Origin: Bog-473 sp963843365
Lineage (GTDB): Bacteria > Actinomycetota > Acidimicrobiia > Acidimicrobiales > RAAP-2
DNA length: 64,000 nucleotides
Direction of reading: 5' to 3'
Assembly: GCA_963843365.1 (NCBI GenBank)
Contig: CAWJKG010000002.1
Span: 186,001-250,000, forward strand
The notes under the pieces: generated by a model
What the model was told of the DNA's origin: nothing
The model's database searches: none
Seen by the model: the letters and a program-made list of their open reading frames with translations, nothing else
Translations under genes and position numbers: made by a program
Shown: positions 8,377 through 16,685 of the stretch, one piece after another
Layout of the letters: each line of letters opens with the position of its first letter
Numbering within the stretch: the first letter of the stretch is position 1

Positions 8377-9630
8377 GTGACGCTCACGCCGCAATCCCCT
8401 AGCCACGATCCCGGCCTCCCGACCTCTTTCGAGAGCCTTCTGCGCCACGACGCCGCGGCGCTCGAGGCCATCCTCCGCACCGACGACCTGTCCCCGGCCA
8501 ACGGGAGGTGGAATCCCTTCCTGCCCTTCCTGGCCTGGCTGATCTCGACACTCGATCCGGCGCTCACGGTGGACCTGGGCTTCGAGATCGATGCGACATT
8601 CCCGGCGACATGGCGGGCGGCGCAGCACACGGAGTCCCCCTCCCGATGCGTGGTGGTACTCCTGGCCGAGCCCGGGCAATCCGAGCAGGAACGCGCATCG
8701 TTGGTCCGCGAGTTCGACGATCTCATCGCACAATCGGCGATCCGATCGGACGGCGCACTGGAGGGCACGGTCGAGGAGGTCGGCGGCGCCCTCGAGGGCG
8801 ATGACCTCCTCGGCGAGGGCTTTCCACCGATCCACCTCCTGCACGCGGGTCTGCGGGGCGGCGATGCCCACGAGCCCCGGTACCTGGAGAAATGGATGAA
8901 CCGCCTCGCTCCGGGCGGCGTGATCGTCGTGCCGAACACAGAGTCCGCGGAGAGCGCCGAATTCGCGGCCATCCATCGCTACGTCGCCGACCGCCTCCCC
9001 GCCACGGTGGTGAGCATCGGCCCCAGTGCCGACGTGCTGGTGGCCCAAGTCCCAATCGCGAATGCGACGCCGCTGATCGACCACCTCCGGAGCGCTCCGC
9101 CCGCCTTCCGGGGGTTGTTCGCCCTCTTCGCCGAGCGATCGGAGTTCCGCCACGTGCTCGGACCGGAGCCGGTCCCACCCACTGCCGTCAGAGCGCTGAT
9201 CGAATCGCTCACCGAGAGACGCAGGGTCGAAAAGGAGACCTTTCAGATCGCCCTGCGGGCTTCCCGGGAGACGATGGCCACCCTGGCAACCGAATCCGGC
9301 ATGTTGCGGGCTGAGCTCGCCGAAACCAAGGAACGGGCTGCGCGTGAGAAGGCCGACATGCAGGACGAGTATTTCGGCCGGCTCGACGAGCTGAGTGCAA
9401 AGCTCTCGACGTCAGCCGCCCACTACACCCGTGAGCTCACCGACCGCGAGCTTGCCCTGGCGGCGCAGGAGCGAGAGTCCCTGCGCCTCGCTGGAGAGGC
9501 CGCCGAGGCGCAGCGCAAGCTGGACGAGCTCCTGCACACTTCCTCCTGGCGCATCACTGCGCCCGTTCGCTTGTTGTCACGTGTACTGGGATCGGGGCGT
9601 GCGAGGAATGCAGCCTCGGGACGCAACTGA
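8377..9630 (+). CDS. Methyltransferase-like protein with C-terminal coiled coil
   Basis: About 417 residues from the GTG at 8377; the frame is open upstream, but that part is Arg/Pro-rich and unlikely to be coding. Residues 25-230 look like a degenerate class I methyltransferase fold: TVDLGFEIDATFPATW occupies the place of motif I and LAPGGVIVVPNTE the place of a later strand. Residues about 280-390 form a coiled coil (RESLRLAGEAAEAQRKLDELL). The end carries SSWRITAPVRLLSRVL, a short motif that often closes coiled coils in glycan-cluster proteins. Its 3' end overlaps the next glycosyltransferase. Enzymatic activity is uncertain because the SAM-binding glycines are not standard. Confidence 0.6.
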   Translation: MTLTPQSPSHDPGLPTSFESLLRHDAAALEAILRTDDLSPANGRWNPFLPFLAWLISTLDPALTVDLGFEIDATFPATWRAAQHTESPSRCVVVLLAEPGQSEQERASLVREFDDLIAQSAIRSDGALEGTVEEVGGALEGDDLLGEGFPPIHLLHAGLRGGDAHEPRYLEKWMNRLAPGGVIVVPNTESAESAEFAAIHRYVADRLPATVVSIGPSADVLVAQVPIANATPLIDHLRSAPPAFRGLFALFAERSEFRHVLGPEPVPPTAVRALIESLTERRRVEKETFQIALRASRETMATLATESGMLRAELAETKERAAREKADMQDEYFGRLDELSAKLSTSAAHYTRELTDRELALAAQERESLRLAGEAAEAQRKLDELLHTSSWRITAPVRLLSRVLGSGRARNAASGRN

Positions 9631-11623
9631 GGATCCGATCGCCCCAGTGGGAAAAGCCTCCGCGTTTCACCGGAACATCTCGGTCATCGTTCTCAACTAC
9701 AACCAGGCCGAGACGACCGTCGAATGCCTCGATGCCCTGCGTCGGGCCGAGAGCGATCTCATCCGGGACATCGTCGTCGTGGACAACGGCTCCACCGAGG
9801 AGCAAGTCGCCATACTCCGGGAGCACAACCGCACACGACGCTTCACCCTGGTCGAGGTCGGGGAGAACCGCTTCTTCAGCGAGGGGAACAACATCGGGGT
9901 CGACCACACCTCGAGTGACTTCATCGTGTTCCTTAACAACGATGCCTTCGTCCACCCCGGCTGGGTGGAGACTCTCGCGTCCACCATGGAGGACGACCCG
10001 TCGGTTGCCGCCGTGGGGCCGATGTTCCTCTACCCCGACGGGCGGGTACAGGAAGTCGGTGGGGTGGCCCTCGCCACGGGAGACGTGGTGCAGATCGGGA
10101 AGGGCACTGTCTGGGGGCCCGAGCACTTCGACACACCGTGCGCCGTCGACTTCTGCTCAGCCGCCTGTCTCATGCTGCGACGCGCCGATTTCCTCCGGGT
10201 GGGTGGGTTCGGCTTCGAGTGGGAGCCCGCCTACTACGAAGACACCGATCTCTGCTTGAAGCTCTGGACGTCGTGCGGCAAGGTGATGGTCAATCCGCTC
10301 GCCCGCGTGACGCACATTGAGAGTCACACCACGTCCGACCGGCGTCTCCAGCTCCAGAACATCTCGGAAATCAACCGGGCACGGTTCGTGAGGAAGTGGG
10401 GTCCGTGGCTGGCCAATCGCCAGCTGGCGACCACGTTCGTAGACCCAGGGGCCGGGGCGGATCCGCGGTCGACTCTCCGCGCGCCCCACCGGGCTCCCCG
10501 AGCAACCCTGCGGCCTCCCTTCGTCCTCTTCTCCCCTTATGCGCTCGTCCCTGGTGGCGGCGAGCGGGTGATGCTCGAGCTGGCCGCCTTCCTGAGCGAC
10601 AAGGCGGGGGTGGACAACGTCGTCTTCAGCACGCCCCATGCGTACAGCTCAATCCGGATGGCGCAGGTCTCCTCCACCTTCGGGTTCACCCGCCCGGCCG
10701 CCACCCCACAGCCCTTTGCGGCGATCGACCGTTCGGACTGCCAATTCGCCGTGGTCCTTGGCAACTCGATCGTTCCGCCGACCGAGCATTTCGGGCTTCG
10801 GAGCGCCTATCTGCTCCAGTTCCCGTTCTGGGTGCCGGACGAGGAGGTCGAACGGCACGGTGAGCGGCTCGCCGGCTTCAGCGAGATCTGGGTGTACTCG
10901 GAATTCGTGCGCCGTCACGTCAACGGCCTCATCCGTTACCACGGGCTGTCGGCTCCTCCGATCCGTATCGTCCCGCCACCGGCGCAGTGGACCGGCGCCC
11001 AACCCGGGGCGCCCTGGAAGGAGCGCAGGCGGATCCTGACCGTGGGGCGGTTTTTCGCCGGTGGTCACAACAAGCGCCAGGATGTCGTAATCGAGGCGTT
11101 TCGGGCGCTGAATCAACGCGTCCCCGTTGGCCTCGAGCTCGCGCTGGCCGGGTCGATCCATCCGACGGCAGAAGGGAGAGAGCGCTTCCACGAGCTCCAG
11201 AACATGGCCAGGGGGCTCAATTGTTCCTTCCACCCGAACATCAGCCACGACGATCTGGCCGAGCTGTACCGGAGTTCTGCCATATTGATCCACGCCGCAG
11301 GGATGGGCGTCGACGAGCTGGAGTTCCCGGAACAGATGGAACATTTCGGCATCACGCCGATCGAGGCCGCAAGCTTCGGCTGTATTCCCGTGGTTTTCCG
11401 GGGCGGAGGGCCGAAGGACGTCGTAGCCCAACTGGGTTGTGATACGACCTTTCGAACCGTCGAAGAATGTGTGGACATCGTGGAATCGCTCCTGCGCGAC
11501 CCTGCCGGCTCGAGCGCGCTCAGCCAGCATGTGCGGCGCGAGTCCGGTCAGTTCTCCGCGGCGCAATTCCGTCTCCGGGTCGCGGAAGCACTCTCGGACA
11601 TGGGGATCGAGGTGGCCAGATGA
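9608..11623 (+). CDS. Bifunctional GT2-GT4 glycosyltransferase
   Basis: About 671 residues from the ATG at 9608, which overlaps the previous gene by 23 bases. The first half is a GT2 domain: ISVIVLNYNQAETTVECL, IVVVDNGSTEEQ, FLNNDAFVHPGW and the YYEDTDLCLKLW acceptor motif. The second half, from about residue 290, is a GT4 GT-B domain: PFVLFSPYALVPGGGERVML, then ILTVGRFFAGGHNKRQD and the E-x7-E region in ITPIEAASFGCIPVVF. Two catalytic domains suggest consecutive sugar additions to one acceptor. It is coupled by an ATGA overlap to the WbsX-like gene downstream. Confidence 0.87.
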   Translation: MQPRDATEDPIAPVGKASAFHRNISVIVLNYNQAETTVECLDALRRAESDLIRDIVVVDNGSTEEQVAILREHNRTRRFTLVEVGENRFFSEGNNIGVDHTSSDFIVFLNNDAFVHPGWVETLASTMEDDPSVAAVGPMFLYPDGRVQEVGGVALATGDVVQIGKGTVWGPEHFDTPCAVDFCSAACLMLRRADFLRVGGFGFEWEPAYYEDTDLCLKLWTSCGKVMVNPLARVTHIESHTTSDRRLQLQNISEINRARFVRKWGPWLANRQLATTFVDPGAGADPRSTLRAPHRAPRATLRPPFVLFSPYALVPGGGERVMLELAAFLSDKAGVDNVVFSTPHAYSSIRMAQVSSTFGFTRPAATPQPFAAIDRSDCQFAVVLGNSIVPPTEHFGLRSAYLLQFPFWVPDEEVERHGERLAGFSEIWVYSEFVRRHVNGLIRYHGLSAPPIRIVPPPAQWTGAQPGAPWKERRRILTVGRFFAGGHNKRQDVVIEAFRALNQRVPVGLELALAGSIHPTAEGRERFHELQNMARGLNCSFHPNISHDDLAELYRSSAILIHAAGMGVDELEFPEQMEHFGITPIEAASFGCIPVVFRGGGPKDVVAQLGCDTTFRTVEECVDIVESLLRDPAGSSALSQHVRRESGQFSAAQFRLRVAEALSDMGIEVAR

Positions 11624-12750
11624 CCGTGCCTGCGCCCCCCACTGACGCGCCGCCTCAGCTCGAGGTCGCGGCCTTCTATCTGCCGCAATTCCATCAGATC
11701 CCCGAGAACGACGACTGGTGGGGAGCGGGCTTCACGGAGTGGACGAACGTTCAACAGGCGCGTCCTTTGTTTCCGGGACATGTGCAGCCCCAGGTCCCGC
11801 TCGACGGCTATTACGACCTGGACGATGCCGGCGTCCTGGAGCGGCACTTCTCCCTGGCCTCCCGGTATGGCATCACGGCGTTCTGCCTGTATGCCTATTG
11901 GTTCGGCGGTCGACGTCTCCTGGAGAAGCCGCTCCGGCGCCTCAAGGAGAACCCGGATCTCAACGTGCGCTATTTCCTCTGTTGGGCCAACGAGAGTTGG
12001 TCACGCGCCTGGGACGGCCAGAACAACGACCTCCTGATGGAACAGCGCCATTCGGTGGAGACCGACGCTCGCATCGTCGACGACCTGGCCGAGCATCTCT
12101 CCGATCCCCGCTACGTGAGGATCCACGGAAGACCACTCTTTCTGATCTATCGGGCGGAGCTCCTCGACGAGCCCAAGCGGACGGTCGATGCGCTCCGCGA
12201 GAGGGCACAGAGAATCGGACTGGGCGAGCTCCATGTCTCAATGGTCCAGAGCTTCAACCTGATCGACCCCCGTCCCTACGGCTGCGACTCAGCGGTCGAG
12301 TTCGTGCCCCACGGCTCTGTCGAGCCACCCAACATCATCGAGCCGTCGAGCCCTGAGTGGCCCCACCTCTATGACTCGACCTCGTGGGAGGGCACTCTCG
12401 TCGACTACAACCGAACGATGCACTGGGCGCTGGCGAAGGCGGCGCCAGACTTCCCCTGGTTCCGCTGTGCCATGCCCGGCTGGGACAACTCCCCACGACG
12501 CGGGCCCCGCTCGACGGTCTACGTCAACGACAGCGCCGACGCATTTCGCCGCTGGCTCGACGCCCTGGTGGACTACACGTACCGGTTTGGCGACCCCGAG
12601 GCCCGCCTGCTCTTCATCAACTCGTGGAACGAATGGGGGGAGGGTGCCCACCTGGAGCCCGACCTCGACCGGGGCGATGCCCGCCTCAAGGCGGTCGCGT
12701 CAGCGGTCGAGCGCGCATTTGTGCATACCGCCTTCTCCAGACCGCGATGA
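11620..12750 (+). CDS. WbsX-like (GH99-like) glycan-cluster protein
   Basis: A 376-residue protein of the WbsX family, a TIM-barrel group related to GH99 that is found in O-antigen and exopolysaccharide clusters and is often annotated as glycosyltransferase or glycan hydrolase. The usual N-terminal AFYLPQFHQIPENDDWWG, the middle FLCWANESWSRAWDG and the C-terminal INSWNEWGEGAHLEPD with its acidic residues are all present. The ATG at 11620 overlaps the previous stop as ATGA, and an upstream GAGGTGG can act as ribosome binding site. Actual activity is not established for most of the family. Confidence 0.85.
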   Translation: MTVPAPPTDAPPQLEVAAFYLPQFHQIPENDDWWGAGFTEWTNVQQARPLFPGHVQPQVPLDGYYDLDDAGVLERHFSLASRYGITAFCLYAYWFGGRRLLEKPLRRLKENPDLNVRYFLCWANESWSRAWDGQNNDLLMEQRHSVETDARIVDDLAEHLSDPRYVRIHGRPLFLIYRAELLDEPKRTVDALRERAQRIGLGELHVSMVQSFNLIDPRPYGCDSAVEFVPHGSVEPPNIIEPSSPEWPHLYDSTSWEGTLVDYNRTMHWALAKAAPDFPWFRCAMPGWDNSPRRGPRSTVYVNDSADAFRRWLDALVDYTYRFGDPEARLLFINSWNEWGEGAHLEPDLDRGDARLKAVASAVERAFVHTAFSRPR

Positions 12751-12765
12751 TCACGGCGCGCTCGC

Positions 12766-13038
12766 TCAGCGTCGCCGAAGGTACTCTCTGGCTTTTCGCG
12801 CCGGCGCCGAGGCGCGCCAGGCGAGCGAGCCACGCAAGGCGGCATTCTCGCTCTGGAGCTCCCTGATCTGCTGCCGGAGTTCCTCCTCGACCATGCCGCT
12901 GTCACGTGCACGCCTGTCGAGTTCCGAAGCGGATGCCGATACAGCGCGTCGCTGCAGTTCCAGGAGACGCATGCCGAGCTGCTCCCGCTCGCGCCGCAGC
13001 ATCTGGATCTCGTCTTCGAGTTCGGAGATATCACTCAT
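12766..13038 (-). CDS. Small coiled-coil protein with SWR-like tail
   Basis: A 90-residue protein, almost entirely predicted coiled coil (MSDISELEDEIQMLRRERE through LRQQIRELQSENAAL). It closes with LRGSLAWRASAPARKAREYL, which resembles the SSWRITAPVR ending of the protein encoded at 8377. The ATG at 13038 overlaps the end of the upstream GT4 gene by eight bases, so it is translationally coupled. Function unknown; it may scaffold the glycosyltransferase made just before it. It is convergent with the WbsX-like gene. Confidence 0.7.
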   Translation of the reverse strand: MSDISELEDEIQMLRREREQLGMRLLELQRRAVSASASELDRRARDSGMVEEELRQQIRELQSENAALRGSLAWRASAPARKAREYLRRR

Positions 13039-15010
13039 GGTCGATCGAGCCTTCCAAGGGAGGCAACACGGATCCGATGTCAAAGGCGGGATCTTCCAGG
13101 AGGCCCTTGAGCGTCTCGGCGATCAACCTCCCATAACTCTGCGATCCGTGCCGCCCGTGGGCGATGGCTTGCGCTGCCATGGCCACTTGCTTGAGCTCGC
13201 TGTCGGGCTTCTGCAGGACGACGTGCAGGAGGCCGGCAAGCGCCCCGAGGTCACGATCCCTGGTCAGCCATCCCGTCTTCCCGTCATCGATGAGATCCGC
13301 AATGCCATAGACGTCGGTGGACACGACCGGGAGTTCGAAAGCCATCGCCTCAATGATCGATCGGGGTAGCGACTCCATGTCCGACGCACAGAGCAACACA
13401 TCCGACAGCTCGTACCACGCGTAGATATCCGACGTCACCGGGATGACGTGGACACGTTCGCCCCACTCTGTGCGGGCGATCTGCGTCTCGACGGCCTCCG
13501 CGTAGGCAGTGGCATTTGCTCCGACAAGCACCAGATGGACGTCTTCGTGCACGGCCAGGAGCTCGTCGAAGACGGCCACGACGGCCGCTTGCGCCTTCCT
13601 GGGTTCGAATGTCCCCATCACGAGGACGACCCTGTCCTCGTCCGTGAACCCGGCCGCAGCCCGGAGTTCTGCCCGGTCCACGGACGAACGGTACTGGTCG
13701 ATTTCGTCGATATCGACTCCGTAGTCGACCACGTAGCTCGGCGCCGGGGCGCGGAGCTCGTCGAAGAGTTCCGCCGTTCTGGAAGCCTCGAAGACCAGGC
13801 CCTTGGGCAGTCTGAAGGCGTCCTCGACCCGTGCTCTGGCTCGGGGATCCATGCCCCCGACCCCCCAGGCCAGAGCGGAGTACACCCCGAACTCAATGCT
13901 CTCGTGGATGGCCCAGAGACTGGGCACGTCGGCCCGCTCGGCTGCTTCGATGGCGGCGAAAACGGTCAGCGTGTTGGCCAGCACGACGCCGCCGTTGATT
14001 GACTTGATGAGGAGCGCCAACTCGTGGACTCTGCCCTCGTAGGCGAAGGCGCTCTTCACTCGGGTATCTGCCGTCACATGCACCGGGATGCCCATTGATT
14101 CCAGGGTCTCCCGCAACGGGCCGTCGGCCAACGCGATCACGCAGCACGGCAGATCGGCGTGGGCCCGCGCCTGGCGGAGCAGCTCGAGCAGCCAGAGCTG
14201 GCCCCCTCCGTACCCCAGGTCGTGCGTGAACACCACGACGGTGGACCGGGCACTCGGGAACGCCGCCTCGACCGCCGCATTCTTGGCTGTGAGTGCTTCC
14301 AGGTCCGAAGTGGTCAGTGGGTCCTCAGCACCCCAGGTGACCGTGTGCGGGGGAGAAGCCCAGATCTCACCGTCGAAACTGGTCGCCACGACCGAGACGA
14401 CCGACGGTCGATCGTTCCGGAAGTCTCGTATGTTGAGATAGGTCTCGTAACCGGCGACGGTGGCGTCCTTGTGCTCCGAACCCGGAATCGTCACATTCAC
14501 GTAGGGCCGCGCCCGGCCGATTCTGGCACCGTCGAGAAAGACCTCGACCTTGGCGACGTGCGAATCGTCGAAGAGACACCAGCCGCGTACCAGCATGATT
14601 TCGCCGTCGACGCTCGCCCCGTCAGAGGGCTCGTCGAGGAAACCCGTCCCGCCGGATTTCCCTCCGCACGCTGCTTCGACGAGCAGTCCACGTCGGACCA
14701 CGACGTCCCCGCGACCGGCCATCACCGTCAGTAGTGCCGGACCCGGCTCTATGACCGAGACGTCAACGTGCGCCGTCCACTCGAGTCGGTCTGGCTCCTC
14801 CCCCACCACATGGGGCTTCACGACCGCTGCCACCGGCCTCCCGCCCGAGACCTGCACGTGCACGTCGTTCGCAGCAGGCTCGCACGCCCCCTGGAGTTGA
14901 CCGGCGACCACGAGTTCTCCTCTCGCGGTCAACTCGTGCTCGGCCGGCTGATGGATGACCAGCCTCAGCGGTTGCCCGCGTTCATCGACGGGCCGACCGG
15001 CGTCGGTCAC
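13031..15010 (-). CDS. GT4 glycosyltransferase with N-terminal Ig-like domains
   Basis: A 659-residue protein. Residues 1-120 and about 120-230 look like two beta-sandwich modules; the second has the pattern GFLDEPSDGASVDGEIMLV, RGWCLFDD and VEVFLDGARIGRARPY seen in Ig-like domains beside glycosyltransferases. Residues about 260-640 are a GT4 GT-B fold: VFTHDLGYGGGQLWLLELL, VVLVMGTFEPRKAQ and the donor-loop SLPRSIIEAMAFELPVVSTD. The beta modules probably bind glycan or protein partners. GTG start at 15010 overlaps the stop of the SDR gene upstream as GTGA. It is followed by the coiled-coil gene. Confidence 0.83.
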   Translation of the reverse strand: MTDAGRPVDERGQPLRLVIHQPAEHELTARGELVVAGQLQGACEPAANDVHVQVSGGRPVAAVVKPHVVGEEPDRLEWTAHVDVSVIEPGPALLTVMAGRGDVVVRRGLLVEAACGGKSGGTGFLDEPSDGASVDGEIMLVRGWCLFDDSHVAKVEVFLDGARIGRARPYVNVTIPGSEHKDATVAGYETYLNIRDFRNDRPSVVSVVATSFDGEIWASPPHTVTWGAEDPLTTSDLEALTAKNAAVEAAFPSARSTVVVFTHDLGYGGGQLWLLELLRQARAHADLPCCVIALADGPLRETLESMGIPVHVTADTRVKSAFAYEGRVHELALLIKSINGGVVLANTLTVFAAIEAAERADVPSLWAIHESIEFGVYSALAWGVGGMDPRARARVEDAFRLPKGLVFEASRTAELFDELRAPAPSYVVDYGVDIDEIDQYRSSVDRAELRAAAGFTDEDRVVLVMGTFEPRKAQAAVVAVFDELLAVHEDVHLVLVGANATAYAEAVETQIARTEWGERVHVIPVTSDIYAWYELSDVLLCASDMESLPRSIIEAMAFELPVVSTDVYGIADLIDDGKTGWLTRDRDLGALAGLLHVVLQKPDSELKQVAMAAQAIAHGRHGSQSYGRLIAETLKGLLEDPAFDIGSVLPPLEGSIDHE

Positions 15011-16008
15011 GACACATGCGGCAGGGCCGCGGCGTCACGCGCTCTCTTGCCCTGGCGGGACAGGAGGTCCCTCCAGGTGGAGGCGATCCCCTCGCGGAGA
15101 TCTCGCGGCTCAAATGCGATCAGGCTCTGCAGGACGCTGATGTCGAGCTGCACACGTGGGACGTCGAAATCACGCCCGGGTTGGCGGCGGATGACCAGAG
15201 GGCGGCCAGTCACCTCCTGGGTCAGCTTGTGGATCTCAGTGAGGGACACGTCGGTTCCGCTGCCGATGTTGACGATCTCCGGGCCGCCGTCGAGATGCAC
15301 CAGGCTCGCCGTGGCGTAGCCGATCTCCTCCACATGGACGAAGTCTCGGGAGATCGCCCCATCGCCGAAGACGGTCACGGGTTCACCACTGAGGCAGTGC
15401 TCCAGCGTCGTCCCGATGATCCCCTGCCCTCTGGCACCCGTCTGGCCCGGGCCGTAGGCGTTGGCCACACGCAGGATCCGCACCGGCGCCGAGTGCAACG
15501 CTCCGTGGCGGAGCACGAACCGCTCGGCCGTCAGCCGGGTGATGCCATACGCGCTGAGCGGGGCGGTCGGAGCCCCCTCCGGGGTGGGAAACACGTCGGT
15601 GCGCCCGTAGACGGTCCCGCCGGACGAGAGGAACGTCAATCGCCGCTCGGGGCTCTTTCCCAGCTGAGCCAGCAGCTCCAGAAGGGGCTGCATGATCAGG
15701 GACAGGTCGAGCTGTGGCTCCTGCTCTGCCTCGCCCGGCATGAGCGAACTCAGGGCGAAGACCACGTGGTCCATGTCCTCGAGCGCATCCGCGATGGTGG
15801 CAGTGACACCGGCGTCACCGATGACGAACTCCGCGCCTCGGGTGAGTTCCTCTGACGGCCCTGCCGGCGTCCGCCTCGTCAGCGCCCTGACGGCACCGCC
15901 CTGGTCGAGAAGGCTCCTGATGATGTAGGACCCCAGGAATCCCGAACCGATGACGAGGGTCGAGGGAGATCCCGAGCGGGGAAATGCGACCCTTCCGGAC
16001 ACCTCCAC
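15007..16008 (-). CDS. SDR-family nucleotide-sugar epimerase/dehydratase with YxxxR
   Basis: About 333 residues of an extended SDR similar to UDP-sugar epimerases. The NAD motif is GSGFLG, the active-site region has TFLSSGGTVYG, and the substrate part has RVANAYGPGQTG. The catalytic Tyr-x3-Lys is altered: the sequence reads AYGITRLTAE, with Arg in place of Lys. The GTG at 16008 is preferred to the ATG at 16050 because TATACT lies seven bases upstream of it, and the extra residues have no family counterpart. It starts a three-gene minus-strand unit with the GT4 and coiled-coil genes. The substituted Lys makes normal catalysis doubtful. Confidence 0.78.
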   Translation of the reverse strand: MEVSGRVAFPRSGSPSTLVIGSGFLGSYIIRSLLDQGGAVRALTRRTPAGPSEELTRGAEFVIGDAGVTATIADALEDMDHVVFALSSLMPGEAEQEPQLDLSLIMQPLLELLAQLGKSPERRLTFLSSGGTVYGRTDVFPTPEGAPTAPLSAYGITRLTAERFVLRHGALHSAPVRILRVANAYGPGQTGARGQGIIGTTLEHCLSGEPVTVFGDGAISRDFVHVEEIGYATASLVHLDGGPEIVNIGSGTDVSLTEIHKLTQEVTGRPLVIRRQPGRDFDVPRVQLDISVLQSLIAFEPRDLREGIASTWRDLLSRQGKRARDAAALPHVS

Positions 16009-16015
16009 GGGCACT

Positions 16016-16021
16016 AGTATA
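16016..16021 (-). promoter_or_regulatory. -10 box of leaderless SDR/GT4 operon promoter
   Basis: TATACT, the closest match to a consensus -10 among the leaderless boxes in this window, seven bases before the GTG at 16008. Confidence 0.55.
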
Positions 16022-16221
16022 CGCACCGCGTTGGCCACCTCTGAGGCCATGTGAGCACCGCGATCACCCTGTTCATACGGCTATTCTGCGTCACGTGCCG
16101 CGGTGGTTGAGTCCCCCGCCGATGCTTCGGATTCGAGGGCAGCGCCTCGCAGCACGGCATCCGTCCATGACCTCCCCGGACAGCACCTCCCCTCCACCGT
16201 GCGCCAGGGAGTGCAGGGCCA

Positions 16222-16609
16222 GTGACCAGCAGCCATGACGCCCCGGCGGACACCTCCGAGCAGTGCTCTGACACTCAATGTCGCATCTGCGGTGGGCCAC
16301 CGCTACGAGGAGTTCGACCGACGGTTCATCACCTTCGGCAGATGCGCGGAATGCGGCTCTGTTGCGTGCTCGATCCGTCGCTCGACCATGACGCCATCTA
16401 TGTTGCGTACCTCCCGGTCCCTGAACACGACACCCAGAGGTACGATTCGGCCCGGGTTGGACGGAGATCTATCGGGCCAAAGCGCTCCGCACGGTCGGCA
16501 TGCCGCAGACGACCCGCTCACCCACCTTGTGCCTTCGTCGGTCTTGGCCAGGCTGTTCGAGGCCCGGCTGCGCCCGGCCCCTCAACCAACCGGCGTCGCC
16601 ATTGAGTAG
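16222..16609 (+). pseudogene. Remnant of a zinc-binding methyltransferase N-terminus
   Basis: A 635-base gap between the SDR and the next GT2 gene holds a broken reading frame. From the GTG at 16222 one frame gives SEQCSDTQCRICGG; a second frame continues as HRYEEFDRRFITFGRCAECGSV; the first frame then resumes as VLDPSLDHDAIYVAYLP. Together these resemble the CxxC...CxxC zinc module that begins many sugar and glycan methyltransferases. No SAM-binding domain follows; the frame dissolves before 16610. The interpretation as a decayed gene rests only on this pattern. Nothing is seen in 16051-16221 apart from the promoter region of the SDR gene. Confidence 0.4.
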
Positions 16610-16685
16610 TCCCGGAAGTGGACCCCATGTACCCTCTCCCAATGAAAGTGCAGTCGCATCGACGTGTTCAAATCGTGAGGACCCC

